A stretch of 64,000 nt of DNA from an uncultured Prevotella sp. (GCA_946998205.1 CAMPYJ010000001.1:62001-126000); one strand, 5' to 3'; shown: positions 24,255 through 34,542, numbered from the stretch's first letter. Made by a program: numbers and translations. The notes: generated by a model from the sequence alone, not told the origin.

Positions 24255-25442
24255 ATGGAATCTTTCTTCCGCACCCATAAAAACCTTGTAGAGCACACCA
24301 AAGCGCCAGTTCGTCGAACCCTCATGGATGAGATTGACTGGAACGACCGCTTGATAGGCATCAAAGGAACGCGGGGCGTGGGAAAGACTACTTTCTTGTT
24401 ACAATACGCGCAAGAAAGGTTCGAGAGTACAGACCACCGCTGCCTGTACATCAACATGAACAACTTCTATTTCCAAGGCTGCGGAATAGATGATTTTGCG
24501 AAACAGTTTGTCCAACAGGGCGGTAAGGTTCTGCTCATCGACCAAGTGTTCAAACAGCCCAAGTGGAGTGAGGAGCTAAGGCGATGCTACGACCGCTTCC
24601 CGGAGTTGAAGGTAATCTTCACCGGCTCGAGCGTGATGAGGCTCAAGGAAGAGAATCCCGAACTGAACGGCATCGTGAAGAGTTACAACCTGCGGGGCTT
24701 CTCGTTCCGCGAGTTTCTCAACCTCAAGACCAACAACCAGTTCTCGCCATACACGCTTGACGAGATACTCACGGGACACGAACACATCATCAAGCAAATC
24801 CTGCCAAAGGCCAGTCCCGCGAAATACTTCATGGACTACATACACCATGGCTTCTACCCTTTTTTTCTGGAGAATCGCAATTTCTCGGAGAATCTGCTGA
24901 AGACCATGAACATGATGACGGAGGTTGACATCCTGCTGATCAAGCAAATCGAGCTGAAGTACCTCACCAAAATCAAGAAACTGTTCTATCTGCTGGCCAC
25001 GGAAGGACAGTGTGCGCCCAACATCAGCAATCTGGCGCATGAGATACAGACCAGCCGCGCCACGGTGATGAATTACATCAAATACCTGGCCGACGCCCGG
25101 TTGATCAACATCATCTATCCCATAGGCCAGGATTTCCCGAAGAAACCCACCAAAGTGATGATGCACAACACCAACCTGCAGTACGTCATCTATCCGAACA
25201 AGGCGGAAACACAGGACTTGATGGAGACCTTCTTCGTAAACTGCATGTGGAAAGACCATGCGGTGAACCACTCCGGCAAAGACCGCTTCTACATGGTAGA
25301 CGGCCGGCGGAAGTTCAGAATCTGCGACGCGCAATGCGAACATAAGACACATTATAGCACCGATACCGTCTACGCCCGATACAACACCGAGGTGGGACAA
25401 GACAACCGCATCCCGCTGTGGCTGTTGGGCTTTCTGTATTGA
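24255..25442 (+). CDS. AAA ATPase of the AAA_14/DUF4143 type
   Basis: A 395-residue protein. The P-loop GTRGVGKTT lies at about residues 36-44, and Walker B reads KVLLIDQVFKQP, with Gln where family members normally have Glu. FTGSSVMRLKEE is the sensor 1 region. A winged-helix-like segment (SNLAHEIQTSRATVMNYIKYL, about 255-275) and a C-terminal DUF4143 nuclease-like part containing ETFFVNCMWKDHAV follow. Such ATPases are common in Bacteroidetes and archaea, mostly uncharacterised. Here the missing Glu suggests slow ATP hydrolysis or a switch role. It is upstream of nifJ by 122 bp, in the same direction, without a terminator between them. Confidence 0.8.
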   Translation: MESFFRTHKNLVEHTKAPVRRTLMDEIDWNDRLIGIKGTRGVGKTTFLLQYAQERFESTDHRCLYINMNNFYFQGCGIDDFAKQFVQQGGKVLLIDQVFKQPKWSEELRRCYDRFPELKVIFTGSSVMRLKEENPELNGIVKSYNLRGFSFREFLNLKTNNQFSPYTLDEILTGHEHIIKQILPKASPAKYFMDYIHHGFYPFFLENRNFSENLLKTMNMMTEVDILLIKQIELKYLTKIKKLFYLLATEGQCAPNISNLAHEIQTSRATVMNYIKYLADARLINIIYPIGQDFPKKPTKVMMHNTNLQYVIYPNKAETQDLMETFFVNCMWKDHAVNHSGKDRFYMVDGRRKFRICDAQCEHKTHYSTDTVYARYNTEVGQDNRIPLWLLGFLY

Positions 25443-25564
25443 GAGACGGTGGCAACGAATCAAGAATAAGCGAACAGATAAAGACAGCGACGAAAGAACA
25501 AGAACAACAGTGAAGGTTTAAAAGATTCATACGAAACATTCATTCATATTTTATTTTTAACAAA

Positions 25565-28500
25565 ATGGCAAAAGAAAAAAAGTTTATCACTTGTGATGGT
25601 AACGAAGCCGCAGCTCATATCAGCTACATGTTTTCTGAGGTGGCTGCCATCTACCCCATCACCCCATCTTCTCCTATGGCCGAGCACGTTGACACATGGG
25701 CTGCCAAAGGACGAAAGAACCTATTCGGACAAACCGTTACGGTACAAGAAATGCAGTCGGAGGGAGGCGCAGCCGGCGCCGTTCATGGCTCTCTCCAGTC
25801 GGGTGCGTTGACCACGACCTATACAGCATCGCAGGGCTTGCTGCTCATGATACCAAACATGTACAAGATAGCTGGCGAACAGCTGCCTTGCGTCATCAAC
25901 GTCACGGCGCGCACCATCGCGACGCACTCGTTGTGTATCTTCGGTGACCACTCCGACGTGATGGCTTGCCGCCAAACCGGTTTTGCCATGTTCTGCTCCG
26001 GATCCGTTCAAGAAGTGATGGACTTGTCGGCAGTACCCCATTTGGCCACATTAAAGACCAGCATACCCTTCATCAATTTCTTTGACGGATTCCGCACCTC
26101 TCATGAGTATCACAAAATTGAGCTGATTGACGAAGAGGAAATCAAGAAGCTGGTTGACTATGACGACATCAAGCGTTTCCGCGACCGCGCAATGACGCCT
26201 GAACGGCCGGTGACACGCGGCACGGCCGAAAACCCGGAGACATTCTTCACGCACCGCGAAGCATGCAACAAGCATTACGAGGACGTGCCGGAAGTAGTGG
26301 AAGGCTATCTGAAACAAATATCCGAACTTACCGGCCGCGAATATCACATCTTCTCCTATTACGGCGCCGAGGATGCGGAAAACATCATCATCTTGATGGG
26401 ATCGGCTACCGAGGCTGCCCGCGAGGTGATTGACCACCAGCTGAAGGAAGGAAAGAAGGTAGGAATGATTTCAGTACACCTTTATCGTCCATTCTCCGTC
26501 AAGCACCTGTTGGCCGCAGTGCCCAAGACCGTAAGGCGTATTGCCGTGTTGGATCGCACGAAAGAGCCGGGCGCCGAGGGCGAGCCGCTGTACCTGGACG
26601 TGAAGAGCGCTTTCTATGACGTAGAAAACAAGCCACTGATCGTGGGTGGACGCTACGGACTTGGTTCGGCAGACATCACGCCGAGCCACATCATCTCCGT
26701 GTTCAACAACCTGGAGATGAACGAGCCGAAGAATCACTTTACGGTAGGTATCGTTGATGACGTGACCTTTACTTCGCTGCCATTGCTCGAAGACATTCCC
26801 CTGGGAGCAGAAGGAACGTTCGAAGCCAAGTTCTATGGCCTGGGCGCTGACGGTACCGTAGGCGCCAACAAGAACTCCGTGAAAATCATCGGTGACAACA
26901 CCAATAAATATTGTCAGGCCTACTTCTCGTACGACTCGAAGAAGTCAGGAGGTTTCACCTGCTCACACCTTCGTTTTGGAGATCAGCCCATTCATTCTAC
27001 CTACAAGGTAATCACACCAAACTTCGTGGCTTGCCACGTTCAGGCATACTTGAGAATGTATGACGTGATTCGCGGTCTGCGCAAGAATGGCACATTCCTT
27101 CTGAACACCGTCTTTGAGGGAGAAGAGTTGGCAAACTTCATTCCGAACAGACTGAAGCGCTACTTCGCTCAAAACAACATTACCGTATACTACATCAACG
27201 CGACGAAGATTGCTCAAGAAATTGGTTTGGGCAACCGTACCAACACCATTCTCCAGAGTGCCTTCTTCCGCATCACCGAAGTCATCCCCGTTGACCTTGC
27301 GGTAGAACAGATGAAGAAGTTCATCGTGAAGTCGTACGGAAACAAGGGTCAGGACATCGTTGACAAGAACTATGCCGCCGTAGAACGTGGCGTGGAGTAT
27401 CAGCAATTGACGGTTGACCCGGCATGGGCAAACCTTGCAGATGATGAAGAAGCTCCTGAAGAGGATGTTCCGGCATACATCAAAGAAATCGTACGCCCCA
27501 TCAACGCGCAGAATGGCGATTTGCTGAAAGTGTCCGATTTCGTAAAATACGACATGGTAGACGGCACCATGCTGAACGGTTCGGCTGCCTACGAGAAGCG
27601 CGGCGTTGAAGCATTCAACCCCGAATGGACATCCGAAAACTGCATCCAGTGCAACAAATGTGCCTACGTTTGCCCCCACGCAGCCATTCGTCCGTTTGTA
27701 TTGGATGAGGAAGAAATGAAGGGATTCGATGACAAGACACTGACCATGAAGGTTCCAAGACCGATGGCAGGCATGAACTTCCGCATCCAGGTAAGCGTGC
27801 TCGACTGTGTGGGATGCGGTAACTGCGCAGATGTATGTCCTGGAAACAAACTTGGTAAGGCGTTGAAAATGGTGCCTTTTACGCACGATGAGAAGATGAT
27901 TGGAAACTGGAACTACCTCACCAAGAATGTAAAGAGCAAGCAGCATCTTATCGACATCCAGAGCAATGTGAAGAACTCGCAGTTTGCACAACCGTTGTTT
28001 GAGTTCTCCGGCGCATGCTCAGGATGTGGCGAAACGCCTTATGTAAAATTGGTTTCACAATTGTTTGGCGACCGTGAAATGATTGCTAACGCAACAGGAT
28101 GCTCATCCATTTACTCCGCATCACTGCCTTCTACGCCCTACACGACCAACGACGAGGGCAAAGGTCCAACCTTCGCAAACTCACTGTTTGAAGACTTCTG
28201 CGAATTTGGAATGGGTATGTCTTTGGGAAACAAGAAGATGCGTAACCGCATCTCTCTCCTGCTCAATCAATTGACTGAAAAAGACGATACCTCGAACGAG
28301 TTGAAAGAAGCCGCACTGAAGTGGCTGGAAGTGAAAGACGACGCTCAAGGTTCTAAAGAAGCTGCTGCTCAGCTCAAGCCACTTATCAAAGCGTGCGCAG
28401 AGAAAGGTTGCGGTATCTGCAAAGAACTGATGACGCTTGAGCACTACCTCATCAAACGCTCACAATGGATTATCGGTGGTGACGGTGCTTCGTATGACAT

Positions 28501-29143
28501 CGGTTTCGGCGGGCTCGACCACGTCGTCGCATCGGGAGAAGATGTCAATATCTTAGTTCTCGATACTGAAGTGTACTCGAATACGGGTGGACAGAGCTCA
28601 AAGGCAACACCGCTTGGTGCCATTGCTCAATTCGCCGCCCAAGGAAAGCGCATCCGCAAGAAGGACTTAGGCTTGATGGTTACAACCTATGGATATGTGT
28701 ATGTGGCACAGATAGCAATGGGTGCTGACCAAGCTCAAACGCTGAAAGCCATCCGTGAAGCAGAGGCTTATCACGGACCATCCGTTATCATCGCCTATTC
28801 GCCATGTATCAACCACGGATTGAAAGCCAAGGGTGGCATGGGCAAGAGCCAGGCTGAGGAAGCGCGCGCCGTCGCATGCGGATACTGGCACCTGTGGAGA
28901 TACAATCCTCAGCTTGCAGATCAAGGCAAGAACCCATTCGTACTCGACTCTAAAGTACCGGACTGGAGCAAGTTCCGCGAGTTCTTATTGGGAGAAGTTC
29001 GTTACTTGTCTGTAAAGAAAGCATATCCTAATGAAGCCGAAGAACTATTCGAAGCCGCAGAAAACATGGCGAAACTGCGCTATAACAGTTATGTTCGCAA
29101 AGCGCAGGAGAACTGGAACACTTCAGATAAAGAAACAGACTGA
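25565..29143 (+). CDS. nifJ: pyruvate:ferredoxin (flavodoxin) oxidoreductase
   Basis: A 1192-residue single-chain enzyme that converts pyruvate and CoA to acetyl-CoA, CO2 and reduced ferredoxin, a central step in anaerobic fermentation. The N-terminal pyrimidine-binding domain includes YPITPSSPMAEHVD. The gamma domain is central. A two-cluster ferredoxin domain has CIQCNKCAYVCP from Cys693 and CVGCGNCADVCPG from Cys748. The thiamine diphosphate domain has GDGASYDIGFGG from 973 and EVYSNTGGQSSKATP. Length is normal. The in-frame end is NTSDKETD; a different frame stays open for 103 bp past the stop with coding-like composition (see 29144-29246). The start is well placed after an A-rich leader. 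Confidence 0.97.
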   Translation: MAKEKKFITCDGNEAAAHISYMFSEVAAIYPITPSSPMAEHVDTWAAKGRKNLFGQTVTVQEMQSEGGAAGAVHGSLQSGALTTTYTASQGLLLMIPNMYKIAGEQLPCVINVTARTIATHSLCIFGDHSDVMACRQTGFAMFCSGSVQEVMDLSAVPHLATLKTSIPFINFFDGFRTSHEYHKIELIDEEEIKKLVDYDDIKRFRDRAMTPERPVTRGTAENPETFFTHREACNKHYEDVPEVVEGYLKQISELTGREYHIFSYYGAEDAENIIILMGSATEAAREVIDHQLKEGKKVGMISVHLYRPFSVKHLLAAVPKTVRRIAVLDRTKEPGAEGEPLYLDVKSAFYDVENKPLIVGGRYGLGSADITPSHIISVFNNLEMNEPKNHFTVGIVDDVTFTSLPLLEDIPLGAEGTFEAKFYGLGADGTVGANKNSVKIIGDNTNKYCQAYFSYDSKKSGGFTCSHLRFGDQPIHSTYKVITPNFVACHVQAYLRMYDVIRGLRKNGTFLLNTVFEGEELANFIPNRLKRYFAQNNITVYYINATKIAQEIGLGNRTNTILQSAFFRITEVIPVDLAVEQMKKFIVKSYGNKGQDIVDKNYAAVERGVEYQQLTVDPAWANLADDEEAPEEDVPAYIKEIVRPINAQNGDLLKVSDFVKYDMVDGTMLNGSAAYEKRGVEAFNPEWTSENCIQCNKCAYVCPHAAIRPFVLDEEEMKGFDDKTLTMKVPRPMAGMNFRIQVSVLDCVGCGNCADVCPGNKLGKALKMVPFTHDEKMIGNWNYLTKNVKSKQHLIDIQSNVKNSQFAQPLFEFSGACSGCGETPYVKLVSQLFGDREMIANATGCSSIYSASLPSTPYTTNDEGKGPTFANSLFEDFCEFGMGMSLGNKKMRNRISLLLNQLTEKDDTSNELKEAALKWLEVKDDAQGSKEAAAQLKPLIKACAEKGCGICKELMTLEHYLIKRSQWIIGGDGASYDIGFGGLDHVVASGEDVNILVLDTEVYSNTGGQSSKATPLGAIAQFAAQGKRIRKKDLGLMVTTYGYVYVAQIAMGADQAQTLKAIREAEAYHGPSVIIAYSPCINHGLKAKGGMGKSQAEEARAVACGYWHLWRYNPQLADQGKNPFVLDSKVPDWSKFREFLLGEVRYLSVKKAYPNEAEELFEAAENMAKLRYNSYVRKAQENWNTSDKETD

Positions 29144-29246
29144 ACAGCCAACGGGAAATCCTGATACGGCTGAAGCTACTGAAAACATAGTGGCAAGTAA
29201 GCCTAAAGAGGAACCTAAGGCCGAGCATGTCGTTGCGAAACCGTAA
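29144..29246 (+). other. out-of-frame coding-like tail after nifJ
   Basis: Immediately after the nifJ stop, the next frame reads on through QTEQPTGNPDTAEATENI, VASKPKEEPKAEHVVAKP and a stop at 29244-29246. The low-complexity Pro/Glu/Ala/Thr/Lys make-up looks like a real disordered protein tail rather than chance. A one-base change near the A-rich stretch at 29127-29137 would fuse it to nifJ. It may be a frameshifted C-terminal extension or a chance ORF. Confidence 0.35.
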
Positions 29247-29273
29247 GCGACAGACATAGCTCACAATACATGG

Positions 29274-29309
29274 AAAGGAGGGTGTGTCAACACAATGGCG
29301 CCCCTCTTT
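29274..29309 (+). terminator. probable terminator after nifJ
   Basis: GAGGG and CCCTC arms with an inner TGTG/CACA helix, followed by TTTTTC. The stem is imperfect. The rest of 29310-29577 contains no recognisable gene. Confidence 0.5.
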
Positions 29310-29577
29310 TTCTTGTTTTGCGACCCATTGACGCTGAACGCATCTCGTCATGGTCATCTATGTTGACAACGTACCAGAAAGTGATGATAGCGTAAGGGGT
29401 GGGCATCACGCCTTGGGTTTGACAAATCTTTATCACAACCATTCGCCTGATGCGTCAAGCTCATTCAAACGTAAGCCAATAAATCAAAACATAGAACTAC
29501 CCGCCCGGTATGTTAACAATATTTAAAGGCATCAAAAAAAATATTGTATTGCAACGTTATTCTGCATTCTTTTTTTG

Positions 29578-29585
29578 TACCTTTG
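29578..29585 (+). promoter_or_regulatory. -7 box of rho
   Basis: TACCTTTG, a consensus -7 element, lies 75 bp before the rho start behind a T-rich tract. The 5' leader of about 65 nt is long enough for regulation, but no attenuator structure was recognised. Confidence 0.6.
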
Positions 29586-29659
29586 CCAGCGAATAAAAAC
29601 ATACGAAGCCGTTTCTCTTCTGAAACGCAGAAATTTCTATCAACACTTATTATACAACA

Positions 29660-31657
29660 ATGTATAGCAAAGACGAATTATCATCTAAAGATATCCAGGA
29701 ATTGACGGATATCGCTCAACAAATGGGTGCCGAATTAGACGACAACAATACTCCCGAAGAAATCATATATTCAATACTCGATAAACAAGCGACGTCAGAA
29801 ACAGAAGAAAATGCGACAGGCACAAAGCGGCGACGCATACGCATACCGACGCGTGAAACTGACAGGGTTTACTCGGTAAACGGAAAAGATGGTGAGAACT
29901 TCGACATGAAAAAGAAAAAAACAGCAAGCGAGCCAGCTTCATTGTTCAAAGAGGATGACATGACCAAGGATGACAATTCGCCCCAAGAAAAAAAGAATCT
30001 GACACCAGAAGAAGAACTTGCCGCCATACCTAAGCATAGGGGGAGAAAAACGAAACGCGAGCTTGAACTTCTTGCAATGATAGATGCCAAGAAGGAAGAA
30101 ACTCGTGTTGATACAGAAAAACAAAAGAAGGACATAGAAAATAATGACAACACCGAGAAGTCACGCCCGACAGGAGTACATGATGAGGTGAATGAAAAAA
30201 AAGCAGAGAATGTGGAAGAAAATATTTCAAGCGCGAACTCAGAATACGCGACTAACAAGGACACTGGCATGACCAGCTTACTGGAACGCTTACAAGCGAA
30301 GGTGAACGCGCACAACGAAAACGAACAGGAACGCCGCGAGGCCATCGCAGATGGCATTTGGGAAGGTGATCCCGCCGACGGTACCGACTTCATCGTTGTA
30401 CAGGACTTACCAATCTTGGATCAAGGAGCCGTACCCAACTATGACATGTTTGACAACCCCACCACCCCCATCATGCCATCGGTCTCATACCAAACTCCCG
30501 TAAACATGAGCGCATCAGATTCATCGGCATACGACTTCTCTGACATTATTGAAGCGAATGGGGTTTTGGAAATCATGCCCGATGGCTATGGATTCCTGCG
30601 CTCAAGCGATTACAATTATCTGTCTTCACCAGACGATGTGTACGTGGCCAGCTCGCAAATCAAGAAATATGGCCTGAAGACAGGAGATGTGATACAATGT
30701 CATGTACGTCCTCCACACGACGGAGAGAAGTACTTTCCATTGACCAACATTGACAAGATCAACGGAAGAAATCCGAATGAGATTCGTGACAGGATACAGT
30801 TTGAGCATCTTACTCCACTCTTTCCTGAAGAGAAATTCACACTCTGCGGTAACAAAGCAACGACCAACCTGTCCACACGCGTGGTCGACCTCTTCTCTCC
30901 TATTGGAAAAGGTCAGCGTGCCTTAATAGTCGCTCAACCCAAAACGGGTAAGACCATCTTGATGAAAGACATTGCCAATGCCATCGCTGCCAACCACCCC
31001 GAGGCATATCTCATGATGTTGCTCATTGACGAGCGACCCGAGGAGGTGACAGACATGGCACGCACGGTGAATGCAGAAGTCATCGCTTCCACCTTTGACG
31101 AACCTGCCGAGCGCCATGTGAAGATAGCAGGCATCGTCTTAGAGAAAGCCAAACGCATGGTAGAATGTGGACACGATGTGGTGATATTCCTCGACTCCAT
31201 TACCCGATTGGCGCGCGCCTACAACACAGTGAGTCCTGCCTCTGGCAAGGTCTTGACGGGTGGTGTGGATGCCAACGCACTGCAAAAGCCCAAACGCTTC
31301 TTCGGTGCAGCCCGAAACATTGAGGGCGGAGGGTCGCTCACCATCATTGCCACGGCACTCATCGACACAGGTAGCAAGATGGACGAAGTGATTTTTGAAG
31401 AGTTCAAAGGCACCGGAAACATGGAGTTGCAACTGGATCGCTCGCTCTCCAACAAGCGCATCTTCCCTGCTGTCAACCTGGTGGCTTCGAGTACACGACG
31501 CGACGACTTGCTGCAAGACAAGACCACACTCGACAGGATGTGGATTCTGCGCAAATACATTGCCGACATGAACCCAATAGAAGCAATGAACTCAATTCAT
31601 GACAGAATGATAAGAACCCGCAACAACGACGAGTTCTTGATGTCCATGAACTCATGA
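29660..31657 (+). CDS. rho: transcription termination factor Rho with long insert
   Basis: A 665-residue hexameric RNA helicase that ends transcription (E. coli Rho is 419). Residues 1-45 are the Rho N-terminal helical domain. About 50-290 is a highly charged, Lys/Glu/Asn-rich, low-complexity insert predicted to be disordered. The cold-shock-like RNA-binding domain starts at GVLEIMPDGYGFLRS (about 300). The ATPase core has PKTGKT at 427-432, LLIDERPEEVTDMAR, Walker B VVIFLDSITRLARAYN and the R-loop region. In Bacteroides thetaiotaomicron a comparable insert has been reported to drive Rho phase separation; that the same applies here is inference. The stop overlaps the uvrA start (ATGA). Confidence 0.96.
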   Translation: MYSKDELSSKDIQELTDIAQQMGAELDDNNTPEEIIYSILDKQATSETEENATGTKRRRIRIPTRETDRVYSVNGKDGENFDMKKKKTASEPASLFKEDDMTKDDNSPQEKKNLTPEEELAAIPKHRGRKTKRELELLAMIDAKKEETRVDTEKQKKDIENNDNTEKSRPTGVHDEVNEKKAENVEENISSANSEYATNKDTGMTSLLERLQAKVNAHNENEQERREAIADGIWEGDPADGTDFIVVQDLPILDQGAVPNYDMFDNPTTPIMPSVSYQTPVNMSASDSSAYDFSDIIEANGVLEIMPDGYGFLRSSDYNYLSSPDDVYVASSQIKKYGLKTGDVIQCHVRPPHDGEKYFPLTNIDKINGRNPNEIRDRIQFEHLTPLFPEEKFTLCGNKATTNLSTRVVDLFSPIGKGQRALIVAQPKTGKTILMKDIANAIAANHPEAYLMMLLIDERPEEVTDMARTVNAEVIASTFDEPAERHVKIAGIVLEKAKRMVECGHDVVIFLDSITRLARAYNTVSPASGKVLTGGVDANALQKPKRFFGAARNIEGGGSLTIIATALIDTGSKMDEVIFEEFKGTGNMELQLDRSLSNKRIFPAVNLVASSTRRDDLLQDKTTLDRMWILRKYIADMNPIEAMNSIHDRMIRTRNNDEFLMSMNS

Positions 31658-34497
31658 TGATGAACGGATATATTGAAATAAAAGGTGCTCGTGTCAACAA
31701 TCTGAAAAACATCAGCATCAATATTCCTCGTAACCAATTTATTGTCATTGCCGGACTTTCCGGCTCTGGCAAATCCTCGTTGGCCTTCGACACACTCTAT
31801 GCCGAAGGTCAACGCCGCTATGTAGAATCGCTATCTGCCTATGCACGTCAGTTCTTGGGGCGCATGAGTAAGCCCGAATGCGACTTCATCAAGGGGCTGC
31901 CCCCTGCCATTGCCATTGAGCAACGGGTCATTGCACGCAATCCGCGCAGCACGGTAGGCACCTCTACCGAGATATACGAATACCTGAAACTGCTGTTTGC
32001 ACGCATCGGCAAAACCTTTTCGCCCATCAGCGGTGAAGAGGTGAAGAAGCATTCCACCGACGACTTGGTGGACTGCATGTTGCAATATTCCGCAGGCACC
32101 AAGTTTGCAGTGGTATCACCTCTGCACCTCATCGAGGGGCGGACACTGGAGAAGCAACTCGAAATGGAGATACAAGAGGGTTATACCCGACTGTGGCTGA
32201 ACAACGAGTTTGTGCGCATTGACGACCTCTTGCAAGACAAGGCGGCACTCAAGGCAATCCCTCTCGACCAGATTTTCCTCCTCATCGACCGCCTATCGGT
32301 GAACAATGACAAAGATACCATTTCACGATTAACCGATTCGGCAGAGACAGCCTTCTACGAAGGACATGGCGAATGTATGCTCGTGTTCTTCCCTTCCAAT
32401 ATCACCTATCACTTCTCCACACGCTTCGAAGCCGATGGCATGAAGTTTGAGGAACCCAACGACAACCTCTTTTCCTTTAACTCGCCCGTAGGCGCCTGCC
32501 CTACCTGCGAGGGATTTGGTAGCATCATTGGCATTGACGAGAAGTTAGTCATCCCCAACACCACCCTCAGCGTGTACGACGGTTGTGTGCAGTGCTGGCA
32601 CGGAGAGAAGATGGGCGAATGGAAAAACGAATTTTGCCGGCGGGCTGCTCAAGACAACTTCCCCATTTTCAAACCTTATCTGGAACTGTCGCGCAAAGAG
32701 AAAGACATGCTGTGGCACGGACTGCCCTCAGAAAAGCAAAAGGACATTCACGACCAAGTGAGCATTGATGCCTTCTTCCAAATGGTGAAGGAAAACCAAT
32801 ACAAAATACAGTACCGTGTCATGATGAGCCGATACAGGGGCAGGACCGTGTGCCCTACCTGTCACGGCACACGATTGAAGCAAGAAGCCAGTTGGGTGAA
32901 AATTCAGGGCATGTCTATCACCGACTTGGTGGAGATGCCCATTGTCAACCTCAAGCAATGGTTCAATGAGCTGACACTCGATGAACACGACCAGCAAATA
33001 GGCAAGCGACTGCTCACCGAAATCAACAATCGCTTGCAATTCCTCCTCGATGTGGGCTTGGGCTATCTCACGCTCAACCGACAGTCGAACACCCTCAGTG
33101 GCGGCGAGAGCCAGCGCATCAACCTCACCACCTCATTGGGCAGCTCACTCGTTGGCTCGCTCTACATCTTGGACGAGCCAAGCATCGGTCTGCACAGTCG
33201 TGACACGCAGCGACTCATCGAGGTGCTGAAAAAGCTGCAAGCCTTAGGCAATACCGTCATGGTGGTAGAACACGACAAAGAAATGATGTGCGCTGCCGAC
33301 ACCCTCATTGACGTGGGTCCCGATGCAGGACGATTGGGAGGCGAGATTGTGTTCAATGGACCGCTCCAAGAGGTGCTACAACATCCTGCGGAAATGGCAC
33401 GCAAATATCCACGTTCGCACACCATACAATACCTCACAGGCAACGAGACCATTGATATGCCCACCTCCAGACGGTCGTGGAACCATGCTATCAAAGTGGT
33501 AGGGGCACGCCAAAACAACCTGAAAGGCATTGATGTCAGCTTTCCGCTCAACGTGCTTACGGCTGTTACGGGCGTCAGTGGTTCGGGAAAATCTACACTC
33601 GTTAAAGGCATTCTCTACCCTGCATTGAAACGTCATCTCAACGAGGTGGCAGACCAGCCCGGCGAATACATCTCTTTAGAAGGCGACTGGAAATACATCC
33701 AGCACGTGGAGTTTGTCGACCAAAACCCCATTGGCAAGAGTTCGCGAAGCAATCCTGCCACTTATGTCAAAGCGTATGATGCCATTCGACAACTGTTTGC
33801 CGAACAGCCATTGGCAAAACAATTAGGTTTTTCGGCACAATACTTCTCCTTCAACACCGAAGGCGGACGCTGCGAGGAGTGCAAGGGCGCAGGCACCATT
33901 ACCGTGGAGATGCAATTCATGGCTGATTTGGAATTAGAATGCGAGGCTTGTCACGGTCAGCGTTTTAAGAAAGATGTGTTGGACGTTCGTGTGGCAGGAA
34001 AGAATATCAACGACGTGCTGAACATGACCATTGCCGAAGCCATCGAGTTTTTCGATGCGCTGCAACAGAAGTCAATTGTCGCCCGATTGCAACCACTCTA
34101 TGATGTGGGATTAGGATACATCAAATTAGGACAAAGCTCCTCTACCCTTTCGGGCGGTGAAAACCAACGTGTGAAACTGGCTTACTTCATCGGACGTGAG
34201 AAGCAGGAGCCCACACTGTTCATCTTCGACGAGCCTACCACAGGACTCCATTATTTGGACATCAAGCGTTTGCTGTCGGCATTCGACGCACTGCTCAATC
34301 GAGGGCACTCCATCCTTGTCATCGAACACAACTTGGATGTGATTCAGTATGCCGACCATGTCATCGACCTTGGACCCGACGGAGGAGATAAAGGAGGCAA
34401 CTTGGTGGCGACTGGTACGCCCGAAGAGATAGCGAAATGCAAAAACAGCGTGACGGGGCAATATCTCCAACGCGAGCTGCACAAAGCACAGCCCTAA
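31654..34497 (+). CDS. uvrA: excinuclease ABC subunit A
   Basis: A 947-residue DNA damage sensor of nucleotide excision repair. Walker A motifs are GLSGSGKSS (from residue 34) and GVSGSGKST (from 640), with signatures LSGGESQRINL and LSGGENQRVKLA. Zinc-binding pairs are CPTCEGFGS, CPTCHGTRLKQEA and CEECKGAGT...CEACHGQRF. Length is normal. Three ATGs stand in a row at 31654, 31657 and 31660; 31654 makes a 4-base overlap with the rho stop and indicates translational coupling, but 31660 gives the usual N-terminus. It forms an apparent operon rho-uvrA-glycosyltransferase. Confidence 0.96.
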   Translation: MMMNGYIEIKGARVNNLKNISINIPRNQFIVIAGLSGSGKSSLAFDTLYAEGQRRYVESLSAYARQFLGRMSKPECDFIKGLPPAIAIEQRVIARNPRSTVGTSTEIYEYLKLLFARIGKTFSPISGEEVKKHSTDDLVDCMLQYSAGTKFAVVSPLHLIEGRTLEKQLEMEIQEGYTRLWLNNEFVRIDDLLQDKAALKAIPLDQIFLLIDRLSVNNDKDTISRLTDSAETAFYEGHGECMLVFFPSNITYHFSTRFEADGMKFEEPNDNLFSFNSPVGACPTCEGFGSIIGIDEKLVIPNTTLSVYDGCVQCWHGEKMGEWKNEFCRRAAQDNFPIFKPYLELSRKEKDMLWHGLPSEKQKDIHDQVSIDAFFQMVKENQYKIQYRVMMSRYRGRTVCPTCHGTRLKQEASWVKIQGMSITDLVEMPIVNLKQWFNELTLDEHDQQIGKRLLTEINNRLQFLLDVGLGYLTLNRQSNTLSGGESQRINLTTSLGSSLVGSLYILDEPSIGLHSRDTQRLIEVLKKLQALGNTVMVVEHDKEMMCAADTLIDVGPDAGRLGGEIVFNGPLQEVLQHPAEMARKYPRSHTIQYLTGNETIDMPTSRRSWNHAIKVVGARQNNLKGIDVSFPLNVLTAVTGVSGSGKSTLVKGILYPALKRHLNEVADQPGEYISLEGDWKYIQHVEFVDQNPIGKSSRSNPATYVKAYDAIRQLFAEQPLAKQLGFSAQYFSFNTEGGRCEECKGAGTITVEMQFMADLELECEACHGQRFKKDVLDVRVAGKNINDVLNMTIAEAIEFFDALQQKSIVARLQPLYDVGLGYIKLGQSSSTLSGGENQRVKLAYFIGREKQEPTLFIFDEPTTGLHYLDIKRLLSAFDALLNRGHSILVIEHNLDVIQYADHVIDLGPDGGDKGGNLVATGTPEEIAKCKNSVTGQYLQRELHKAQP

Positions 34498-34542
34498 CGA
34501 CGGCCGATACCAACCACCCACTGCACAGCGCAAACCTGAAAC

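Noticed and set aside
26963..27991. Long minus-strand ORF (342 codons) over nifJ
   Set aside because: Shadow of the well-supported ferredoxin domain of nifJ.
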